Shown in pieces: positions 1 through 4,529 of a stretch of DNA of 6,235 bases; position 1 is the stretch's first letter; every line of letters begins with the position of its first letter. The position numbers and the translations under genes were made by a program. The stretch lies in contig NZ_CALJAH010000458.1 in assembly GCF_938028185.1 (NCBI RefSeq), forward strand, positions 1 through 6,235. The letters run 5' to 3'. Origin of the DNA: an uncultured Cardiobacterium sp. (GTDB lineage Bacteria > Pseudomonadota > Gammaproteobacteria > Cardiobacteriales > Cardiobacteriaceae). Below the pieces are notes generated by a model. That model saw only the letters and a program-made list of their open reading frames with translations. It was not told the DNA's origin and did no database searches.

Positions 1-439
1 ATGGAAAAACGGGAATTTCTACCATTCGTCCCACCAGCAGCGTCGCCAGCTCGCCTGACAGTAGCGAGGAATTTGAGCCGGATAAATAGATATCGGCATC
101 CAAATCCACCCGCAGGCTGTTTACCGCATCTTCCCAGCCCGCTACGCGCTGAATTTCGTCAAAAAACAGATACATTTTTTGCCCTGCCACGGCACGCTCC
201 ATCACATAGCGATACAGCGCTTTAGCGGTGCGCAAGGCTTGGTGCTGCATTGATTCAAAGTTCAAAAACACAATCTGCGCCTCCGCCACGCCGCTTTCTT
301 GCAAATAGCGGCGAAACATCTCCAGCACGAAGGTCTTGCCCGAACGGCGCACGCCGGTGATGACTTTGATGAATTCGCTGTTTTGGTATTTTTTTAAGCG
401 GTTTAGGTAGATAGGGCGGTCAAATATGGTTTGCACCAT
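1..439 (-). CDS. AAA_14/DUF4143-type ATPase, N-terminal part (cut by the left window edge)
   Basis: Reading leftward from the ATG at 439-437 gives 146 open codons that run off position 1, so only the N-terminal part is present. Residues 29-36 (GVRRSGKT, with Lys35) form a Walker A P-loop. Residues 90-97 (YLFFDEIQ, Asp94 and Glu95) form Walker B, and the strand YLSGSNSSLL (118-127) followed by LLVGR (134-138) matches the sensor region of AAA_14/DUF4143 ATPases. In that family a C-terminal DUF4143 domain usually follows; here it would lie outside the window. These proteins are widespread, often accessory, and of unsettled function; proposed roles are inferred, not proven. An AGGAA sequence lies nine bases before the ATG and a strong promoter lies upstream (498-526). 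The family call is well supported; the cellular role is unknown. It is divergent from the SnoaL/SDR genes, and its GC content is low like that of its right-hand neighbour. Confidence 0.88.
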   Translation of the reverse strand, partial: MVQTIFDRPIYLNRLKKYQNSEFIKVITGVRRSGKTFVLEMFRRYLQESGVAEAQIVFLNFESMQHQALRTAKALYRYVMERAVAGQKMYLFFDEIQRVAGWEDAVNSLRVDLDADIYLSGSNSSLLSGELATLLVGRMVEIPVFP

Positions 440-468
440 GGTGAAAAATTCCTGCTTTCTTGGGCTGT

Positions 469-488
469 ATTTTCATTGTAGTGAAAAT
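469..488. promoter_or_regulatory. Inverted repeat just downstream of the ATPase promoter (candidate operator)
   Basis: ATTTTCA (469-475) and TGAAAAT (482-488) are perfect 7-base inverted arms separated by six bases. On the minus strand the repeat falls within about the first 25 transcribed bases of the ATPase promoter at 498-526. That position suits repressor binding or a small 5' UTR hairpin. The operator role is inference; AT-rich palindromes of this size can arise by chance. Confidence 0.35.
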
Positions 489-497
489 TTATCTGGT

Positions 498-526
498 TTT
501 ATAGGATTATTTTTATTGTGATGCAA
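498..526 (-). promoter_or_regulatory. Sigma70 promoter for the ATPase gene
   Basis: On the minus strand TTGCAT (526-521) and TATAAA (503-498) are separated by exactly 17 bases in an AT-rich stretch. The predicted start of transcription is near 491, leaving a 5' UTR of about 50 bases before the ATG at 439. The hexamers match the sigma70 consensus TTGACA/TATAAT at four and five of six positions. Confidence 0.65.
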
Positions 527-588
527 ATTGTAGACTGCACGAACCCCATTTATGAAAATTTTTGATAAACCCTAACCAAATTACCCTA

Positions 589-617
589 TTTATCCGCGTA
601 ATTCGTCACTTTATGAT
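589..617 (+). promoter_or_regulatory. Possible promoter for the SnoaL-like/SDR operon
   Basis: TATGAT (612-617) matches the -10 consensus at five of six positions, with a weak -35 element TTTATC (589-594) at 17-base spacing. It would start transcription near 624 and give a leader of under 30 bases. A further candidate -35, TTGATA at 562-567, has no good -10 partner. Some promoter must lie in 440-650 because the upstream gene is divergent, but this exact placement is uncertain. Confidence 0.35.
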
Positions 618-625
618 GCCGCTTG

Positions 626-654
626 CTTCAATCAAACAAGGAACTAAAAAATGA
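626..654 (+). repeat. Translation leader, copy 1 of a near-identical pair
   Basis: This 29-base stretch includes the Shine-Dalgarno AAGGAA (638-643) and the first start codon of the operon. It matches 1166-1194, the leader of the next gene, at 25 of 29 positions with no gap. The identity extends beyond the ribosome binding site itself. Confidence 0.6.
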
Positions 655-1100
655 CTTTAACCCTGCAACAAATCAACGACCGCTTTGAACTCAAACACTT
701 GGTGGATCATTTCTCCAACTTGGCGGATGTGAAAGACGTGGACGCGCAACTGTCGCTGTTTACCGAAGACGCGCAAGTTACCACCTTCATCAAAGGCGAA
801 TTGTTCGCCAATGCCAAAGGTCGCGCGGAAATCGGCGATGTGTTCAAAAACTATCTGGCGCAATTCCACACCGTCTATCACTTAAACGGCCAGCAAACGG
901 TGGAATTTACGGGCGAAGATAGCGCCGAGGGCATTGCTTACTGCCAAGTCGCCTTGGTTGCCGACAAAGACGGGCAGGACGAAATGCTAACCCATTATGT
1001 GCGCTATCAGGATAGCTACCAGCGTGTCGGCGGGGTGTGGCAGATTGCCAAGCGCGTGGCGAATTTCATGTATAGCGAGACGCGCAAGGTACAGGCGTAA
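651..1100 (+). CDS. SnoaL-like / NTF2-like fold protein
   Basis: A 149-residue cytosolic protein with no signal peptide or membrane segment. Its length and layout fit a single cone-shaped NTF2-like domain of the SnoaL_4 type. The N-terminal helix region (5-30) is followed by DAQLSLFTEDAQV (31-43), a typical helix-then-strand start of this fold. The C-terminal strand motif Y119-x-D121-x-Y123, GG and W130-QIA-KR closely resembles the YxDxYxR..GxWrI signature of the family. Members include polyketide cyclases, dehydratases and isomerases as well as non-enzymatic binding proteins. The substrate cannot be read from sequence. The start is set by AAGGAA seven bases upstream. The SDR gene follows after 90 bases with no clear terminator between, so the two are probably co-transcribed and may act on the same small molecule (inference). 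GC is low compared with the right half of the window. Confidence 0.85.
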   Translation: MTLTLQQINDRFELKHLVDHFSNLADVKDVDAQLSLFTEDAQVTTFIKGELFANAKGRAEIGDVFKNYLAQFHTVYHLNGQQTVEFTGEDSAEGIAYCQVALVADKDGQDEMLTHYVRYQDSYQRVGGVWQIAKRVANFMYSETRKVQA

Positions 1101-1111
1101 AGCAGCCTGAA
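1100..1111 (+). other. DUS-like word (Kingella dialect, one mismatch)
   Basis: AAGCAGCCTGAA differs by one base from AGGCAGCCTGAA, the uptake-sequence dialect known from Kingella. It begins at the last base of the SnoaL-like gene's stop codon. A single near match could be chance; its weight comes from the perfect AG-DUS at 1999-2010 in the same orientation. Confidence 0.35.
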
Positions 1112-1150
1112 AACGCGAGAAAAACCAACCGCACTTTTGTCTTTAAGGCG

Positions 1151-1162
1151 GTGTCGTCTGAA
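1151..1162 (+). other. Degenerate DUS-like word
   Basis: GTGTCGTCTGAA matches the N. mucosa-type dialect AGGTCGTCTGAA at 10 of 12 positions and keeps the CTGAA end shared by the known dialects. It lies in the 90-base gap before the SDR gene. It may be a decayed uptake sequence; chance is also possible. Confidence 0.3.
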
Positions 1163-1165
1163 TCT

Positions 1166-1194
1166 CTTCAACCACAGAAGGAAATAAAAAATGA
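1166..1194 (+). repeat. Translation leader, copy 2 of a near-identical pair
   Basis: This is the counterpart of 626-654, identical at 25 of 29 positions. It contains AAGGA (1178-1182) and the ATG of the SDR gene. The differences are at four scattered single positions. Confidence 0.6.
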
Positions 1195-2009
1195 AACCAC
1201 AAGTAACGGTCGTACTCGGCTCGGGCGCGATTGCGGTCGCCATCGCCCGCCGTGTCAGCAGCGGCAAACACATTCTGCTCGCCGACTTGCGTTTGGAAAA
1301 CGCCGGAAAAGCCGCACAGACGTTGCGCGAAGCGGGTTTTGCGTGCAGCACCATTGAAATGGATGTATCCAGCCGCGAATCGGTGCAGAAAGTTGCCGAC
1401 CAAGCAGTCAGCCTGGGCGCGGTGCAATATGTGATTAACTCGGCGGGCGTGTCGCCGTCGCAAGCCAGCCCGCAAACCATCGCCAAAGTGGATTTGTACG
1501 GCACGGCGCTGGTGCTGGAGATTTTCGGCGGCGTGATTGCCGAGGGCGGCGCGGGCGTGGTGATCGGTTCGCAATCCAGCCACCGCCTGCCGCCGCTTGG
1601 CGAAAGTGATTTGCGCGCGCTGGCGGTTACGCCCACCGAAGAATTACTGGATTTGCCGCTGGTGCGCGACATCGGCGACAGTCTGCGCGCCTATCAAGTC
1701 GCCAAAAAAGCCAATGCGCTGCGCGTGCAGATGGAAGCGGTGCGCTGGGGGCGGCGCGGCGCGCGGGTCAACTGCATCAGCCCCGGTATCGTTTACACGC
1801 CGCTGGCGTTGGACGAGTTAAATGGCGAGCGAAAGGATTTTTACCGCGATATGCTCGCCAATCTGCCCGTAAGGCGTGGTGGCACGCCCGACGAAGTAGC
1901 TGCGCTGGCAGAAATGGTTTTAATCGGTGGCTATATCACCGGCAGCGATTTTCTGATTGACGGCGGCGCGACAGCGAAATTCTGGTTTGGTGAAATAAAG
2001 GCCGTCTGA
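1191..2009 (+). CDS. Short-chain dehydrogenase/reductase (SDR) family oxidoreductase
   Basis: A 272-residue NAD(P)-dependent oxidoreductase of near-classical SDR length. The Rossmann nucleotide loop is LGSGAIA (residues 9-15), a GxGxxG-like form in which the third glycine is Ala15. Asp32 closes the second strand (ILLAD), which would favour NAD(H), though Arg34 leaves this open. NSAG (83-86) corresponds to the NNAG motif, serines of GSQSS (126-130) supply the catalytic Ser position, and the catalytic pair is Tyr168-xxx-Lys172. SPGIVYTP (197-204) is the PG motif after the sixth strand and DGGA (257-260) ends the fold. The Ser-to-Tyr gap of about 38 residues is longer than the usual dozen or so, implying an inserted lid over the active site. 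The start follows AAGGA at 1178-1182. Its last codons and stop are formed by an uptake sequence. The substrate is unknown; the SnoaL-like partner suggests a linked reaction or binding step (inference). Confidence 0.9.
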   Translation: MKPQVTVVLGSGAIAVAIARRVSSGKHILLADLRLENAGKAAQTLREAGFACSTIEMDVSSRESVQKVADQAVSLGAVQYVINSAGVSPSQASPQTIAKVDLYGTALVLEIFGGVIAEGGAGVVIGSQSSHRLPPLGESDLRALAVTPTEELLDLPLVRDIGDSLRAYQVAKKANALRVQMEAVRWGRRGARVNCISPGIVYTPLALDELNGERKDFYRDMLANLPVRRGGTPDEVAALAEMVLIGGYITGSDFLIDGGATAKFWFGEIKAV

Positions 2010-2030
2010 AAATGCTGCAGACGGCCTTTT
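1997..2030. terminator. Intrinsic terminator shared by the SDR gene and the convergent toxin gene
   Basis: The arms AAAGGCCGTCTG (1997-2008) and CAGACGGCCTTT (2018-2029) form a perfect 12-base stem with a nine-base loop, followed by T at 2030 so that TTTT occupies 2027-2030. On the minus strand the stem runs into TTTATTT, so it can also stop transcription from the toxin operon ending at 2043. The pairing of uptake sequences into terminators is well known in Neisseria. Confidence 0.88.
1999..2010 (+). other. DNA uptake sequence, perfect AG-DUS
   Basis: AGGCCGTCTGAA is an exact match to the AG-DUS dialect of Neisseriaceae, recognised by the pilus protein ComP during natural transformation. It provides the last two sense codons and TGA stop of the SDR gene. 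The inverted partner in the same hairpin, read on the minus strand, is AGGCCGTCTGCA, with C for A at position 11. This is the strongest taxonomic signal in the window. Confidence 0.85.
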
Positions 2031-2042
2031 GCTTCCTGTGCT

Positions 2043-2465
2043 TTATGCTGAAAACGGGTTCAGCAGTGGCACTTGCAGCGCGGCGAAATCGCGGGTGTTG
2101 CGCGTGACCAGGGTGAGGCCGTGGCGAATGGCACAGGCGGCAATCAGCGCGTCGTTATAAGGACGCTGGTCGGGGACGTGCAGGCGGGCGCAGATGCGGG
2201 CGGTATGGGCGTCAATCGGCAGGATGCGCGTCCCGAAGGTGGGCAGCACGATGTCATTCAGCCATTTTTCCAGGCGCAGAAATTGTGCTTCGTCGCCACG
2301 ATGTTGTACGCGCAAAATGCCCTGCTCGATTTCCAGCAGGGTGATAACGCAGAGGTGGCAGCGATCGAAATCAATGGCTTGTACCCAGTGCGCGAGCGCC
2401 GGGTCAGCCCGCCCCTGACTGATTTTGCGGATTTCCGAGAGGATGTTGGTATCGAGCAGAAACAT
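2043..2465 (-). CDS. vapC: PIN-domain ribonuclease toxin (VapC/FitB-like) of a type II toxin-antitoxin system
   Basis: A 140-residue PIN-domain protein. The four acidic metal-binding residues are visible: Asp5 in LLDTN, Glu45 in ITLLE, Asp105 in YNDALIAA and Asp126 in RNTRDF. The LLDTN start, the long helix around 59-72 and the ending LLNPFSA resemble FitB-type toxins. Such toxins are Mg2+-dependent endoribonucleases that cleave structured RNA when not bound by antitoxin. The start is the ATG at 2465, chosen because it begins the PIN domain, follows GAGGAG by eight bases and overlaps the antitoxin stop by one base (TGATG). A longer open frame to 2636 only shadows the antitoxin gene. Translational coupling should keep toxin below antitoxin. 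No catalytic residue is missing, so the toxin looks active. The RNA target is not readable from sequence. Confidence 0.92.
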   Translation of the reverse strand: MFLLDTNILSEIRKISQGRADPALAHWVQAIDFDRCHLCVITLLEIEQGILRVQHRGDEAQFLRLEKWLNDIVLPTFGTRILPIDAHTARICARLHVPDQRPYNDALIAACAIRHGLTLVTRNTRDFAALQVPLLNPFSA

Positions 2466-2710
2466 CAGAACAGCTCCTCGCGGTCGGCAATGATGCAGCG
2501 GGGAAATTCTACTTCGATCCAGTCCGATTCGGGGTCGCACAATTTTTCCGCCAGGCTCGGTTTGCCTTCTTGTAACGCCCGGTAAGCGGCGTAGTTCATC
2601 AACACGTAGGCGGGTTCGCCGCGGTCGGTGATGCACACAGGGGCGGTGTCGCTCATGTTTTTCGCCTTGGCGACGTTTTGGTTAAATTCGCGGCTGCTGA
2701 TGGTTTGCAT
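2465..2710 (-). CDS. Phd/YefM-family antitoxin
   Basis: An 81-residue antitoxin. Residues 1-50 (MQTISSREFNQNVAKAK, then PVCITDRGEPAYVLMNYAAY) fit the Phd/YefM DNA-binding and dimer-forming fold, with the characteristic TISSREF start and ITDRGEP turn. The acidic tail with DWIEVEFP (63-70) is the likely toxin-binding segment. Family members repress their own operon and neutralise the partner toxin. The start at 2710 is preferred over the ATG at 2737 because GGAG lies eight bases upstream and the family N-terminus begins exactly here; the earlier ATG lacks both and lies right at the predicted transcription start. It is the first gene of the pair and overlaps the toxin by one base. FitB-like toxins are often paired with ribbon-helix-helix antitoxins, so a Phd-type partner is a common VapC-style alternative rather than the Fit arrangement. 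Confidence 0.9.
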   Translation of the reverse strand: MQTISSREFNQNVAKAKNMSDTAPVCITDRGEPAYVLMNYAAYRALQEGKPSLAEKLCDPESDWIEVEFPRCIIADREELF

Positions 2711-2727
2711 GATGGGTTCTCCGTTTG

Positions 2728-2738
2728 GTTGTAGCAAC
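2728..2738. promoter_or_regulatory. Candidate operator of the toxin-antitoxin operon
   Basis: GTTG (2728-2731) and CAAC (2735-2738) form a perfect short inverted repeat around TAG, close to the predicted transcription start near 2740. TTGTAG occurs at 2729-2734 and again at 2748-2753, the second overlapping the -10 hexamer. Antitoxins of this family bind paired short palindromes in their promoters. The placement fits; the sequence match is not proof. Confidence 0.35.
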
Positions 2739-2746
2739 GTGTACGC

Positions 2747-2775
2747 ATTGTAGGCGGCGGACGCGCTGGTGGCAA
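2747..2775 (-). promoter_or_regulatory. Sigma70 promoter of the toxin-antitoxin operon
   Basis: On the minus strand TTGCCA (2775-2770) and TACAAT (2752-2747) are separated by exactly 17 bases. The -10 matches consensus at five of six positions. Transcription would start near 2740, about 30 bases before the antitoxin ATG at 2710. Confidence 0.7.
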
Positions 2776-2802
2776 GGCGGCGCGTGGAAAGACCGCCTTG
2801 CC
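2771..2802 (-). other. GC-rich hairpin after eptA, overlapping the toxin-antitoxin -35
   Basis: GGCAAGGCGG (2771-2780) and CCGCCTTGCC (2793-2802) form a perfect 10-base stem with a 12-base loop, starting nine bases past the eptA stop. No T-run follows on either strand, so it is not a standard intrinsic terminator. It may protect the eptA mRNA 3' end or give partial termination. Its distal arm contains most of the -35 hexamer of the toxin-antitoxin promoter. Confidence 0.55.
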
Positions 2803-2811
2803 CACATCTCC

Positions 2812-4431
2812 CTATTTCCGGCAGCCGGCGAGCAGGTCCAGTTCTTTTTGGTAAATGCTGCCGCCGGTTTGTACGTCAAACAGGCCGAGGAAGGTGTGGA
2901 AGACGTTGTCCTGCGAGTATTCGCCGCTGCTGGCGCGGTGGTGCAGGCAGTCGCTGTCAACCGTCCCGCCTTGCCGCCAGGCATCTGATAGCCACAGTAC
3001 CATCGGCACCCGCGTCTGTTCGACCGGGGCGACGCTGTAGGGTGTGCTGTGCAGGTAGATGCCGTTTTCGCCCAGCGATTCGCCGTGGTCAGATACGTAG
3101 AACACGCTGCTTTTCCAGTCTTTTTCGCGCGCAAGCCGCGCGATTACCCGCTCGATGAAGCCGTCCACGTAGCGGATGGTGTTGTCGTAGGTGTTGGTGA
3201 TGGCTTCGCGGCTGCATTGCTGGATTTGTTTGGTGTCGCAGGTCGGCGCGTAGGCGCGGTATTCCGGGGTGTAGCGCTGGTAGTAGGTCGGGCCGTGGCT
3301 GCCGATGGTGTGCAGGATGATGACGGTATCTTGTGCGCCGGCGAGCGGCTGTTCGATGTCTTGCAGGAGGATGTCGTCGAGGCATTCGCCGTCCGTGCAG
3401 TATGCGGGCAGGTTCAGCGCGGTCATGTCGTGGTATTCGATGTTGGCGCAGGCGCCCTTGCAGCCGGTGTCGTTGTCGTACCAGACGACGCGCACCCCGG
3501 CGCGTTGCAGGATGTCGAGCAGGTTGTCGCGGCGGCTGGCGATATCGACGTCAAAGCGCGTACGCGGCTGTTCGGAGAGCATGCAGGGGACGGAGTAGGC
3601 GGTGTAGGTGCCGCAGCTGCTCACTTGCGGGTAGTTGATGATTTCTGCGCCGCGCGCCGCCAGTTGGGGCGTGGTCTGGCGCGCGTAGCCGTTCAGCCCC
3701 CAGTTTTGCGCGCGCGTCGCCTCGCCGATGATGAAGACGCTTACCCGCCGCTGCGGGTCGGTTTTTTGCTGGTGCGCGTCGGCGGCGACAGTTTCATAGG
3801 GGCGGTTGGCGCGGCGCTGGTGCTTGATTTTGCTGATGCTGGCGACGATGAAGTTGGTCGGCACGATGAGGTGCGGCAGGTCGTGGTTGTTGCGGCCGTA
3901 GGCGGCGTACTCCTGGTAGTAATGGTGGCTCAGCAGGAGCGCCAGCGCGAGCGAAACCAGCACCGCGCCGAGGCGCAGCGCCAGTTCGCGCCACCAGCGG
4001 CGGTAAACGACGCGCACGCGCAGATAAAGGAGCGCTGGAACAACGCCGAGCGCGAGCAGCCAGAGGGCATACGGCACGGTCAGCAGTTTGGCACTTTCGG
4101 CAGGCGTGGTAATCAGCACGTTGGTGAGCATGGCGCGGTCGAAATAGACGCCGAGGAAGATGACGGAATAACTGACCGCCGCCGACAGTAGCAGCACCAG
4201 CGGGATGATGACCTTGTGCAGAAACGGCAGCAGCAATAGATGGAAGACGACGTTCAGGCAGAGAAAGAGAAAGAGCGGCACGCTCCAGAGAAAAGTGCCG
4301 TCGCCGCCCGCCTCGCGCCACGCCTGCCAGACGGTGCGAAAAAAACCATAGTTAAGTGCGGTGAAAAACAGCGCCAGCACAAGCGCGAGGGTGGTGGCGG
4401 AAAGCCGCCAGCGGCCGGGGAGAAATCGCAT
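2812..4431 (-). CDS. eptA: Lipid A phosphoethanolamine transferase (EptA/LptA/MCR family)
   Basis: A 539-residue inner-membrane enzyme that transfers phosphoethanolamine from phosphatidylethanolamine to lipid A at the periplasmic face, lowering outer-membrane negative charge and polymyxin/cationic-peptide binding. Five membrane helices lie at about 10-31, 47-70, 74-97, 118-138 and 152-169, followed by a periplasmic sulfatase-fold domain. Zinc and catalytic residues are visible: Glu237 in GEATRAQN, the nucleophile Thr275 in SSCGTYT, and Asp448-His449 in SDHGESLGE. His379 (IGSHGPTYY) and His461 (YLHSTPY) line the substrate site. Cysteine pairs 273/283, 324/328, 345/350 and 398/406 fit the family's disulfides. 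All expected residues are present and the length is normal, so it should be active. AAGGA just upstream supports the ATG at 4431. The nearest relatives by recall are Neisseria LptA proteins, with a shared YQKELDxLAxCR ending. A chromosomal origin is likely; nothing marks it as a mobile mcr gene. Confidence 0.95.
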   Translation of the reverse strand: MRFLPGRWRLSATTLALVLALFFTALNYGFFRTVWQAWREAGGDGTFLWSVPLFLFLCLNVVFHLLLLPFLHKVIIPLVLLLSAAVSYSVIFLGVYFDRAMLTNVLITTPAESAKLLTVPYALWLLALGVVPALLYLRVRVVYRRWWRELALRLGAVLVSLALALLLSHHYYQEYAAYGRNNHDLPHLIVPTNFIVASISKIKHQRRANRPYETVAADAHQQKTDPQRRVSVFIIGEATRAQNWGLNGYARQTTPQLAARGAEIINYPQVSSCGTYTAYSVPCMLSEQPRTRFDVDIASRRDNLLDILQRAGVRVVWYDNDTGCKGACANIEYHDMTALNLPAYCTDGECLDDILLQDIEQPLAGAQDTVIILHTIGSHGPTYYQRYTPEYRAYAPTCDTKQIQQCSREAITNTYDNTIRYVDGFIERVIARLAREKDWKSSVFYVSDHGESLGENGIYLHSTPYSVAPVEQTRVPMVLWLSDAWRQGGTVDSDCLHHRASSGEYSQDNVFHTFLGLFDVQTGGSIYQKELDLLAGCRK

Positions 4432-4483
4432 ATGGGTTCCTTAATGTGCGGTGGTGATAACAGCGCGGATTTGCAAACACCAG

Positions 4484-4509
4484 AAAAAGCCGGTTCAGCG
4501 AACCGGCTT
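4484..4509 (-). terminator. Intrinsic terminator after asd
   Basis: AAGCCGGTTC (4487-4496) and GAACCGGCTT (4500-4509) form a perfect 10-base stem with a three-base loop. On the minus strand the stem ends in a run of five T (4488-4484). It starts 20 bases past the asd stop and ends about 50 bases before the eptA start. It separates asd from eptA, so eptA needs its own start signal or read-through; I see no convincing promoter in 4432-4483. Confidence 0.9.
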
Positions 4510-4529
4510 GCGTGGGTGTCAGGCGCCAA

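Noticed and set aside
1..225. Plus-strand open frame at the left edge
   Set aside because: It is antisense to the ATPase frame with clear Walker A and B motifs; its product is a Pro/Arg/His-rich shadow.
613..654. Thirteen-codon leader frame ending in ATGA over the SnoaL-like start codon
   Set aside because: There is no ribosome binding site before its ATG, and the matching leader at 1166-1194 has no start codon in the equivalent frame. It is probably chance.
1016..1672. Minus-strand open frames (218 and 146 codons) opposite the SDR gene
   Set aside because: They are antisense to an SDR with clear catalytic and cofactor motifs, and no recognisable domain is seen in them.
2466..2636. Longer start for the PIN toxin, adding 57 residues
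   Set aside because: The added part is an out-of-frame reading of the antitoxin gene, rich in Arg and Pro. The PIN domain begins exactly at 2465, with a ribosome binding site and a one-base overlap with the antitoxin stop.
2711..2737. Upstream ATG at 2737 for the antitoxin
   Set aside because: It lies at the predicted transcription start and lacks a ribosome binding site; the family N-terminus and GGAG support 2710.
3049..4191. Long plus-strand open frame (380 codons) opposite eptA
   Set aside because: It lies entirely antisense to the well-supported eptA gene. Its product is a Val/Ala/Gly/Asp-rich string without domains, typical of antisense frames in GC-rich genes.
4249..4265. Simonsiella-type DUS-like word on the minus strand inside eptA
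   Set aside because: Only 9 of 12 positions match and it lies within a coding region, so chance is the best explanation.
4440..4445. PmrA-box half-site CTTAAT before eptA
   Set aside because: A second half-site at the required spacing is absent, and the word overlaps the ribosome binding site.
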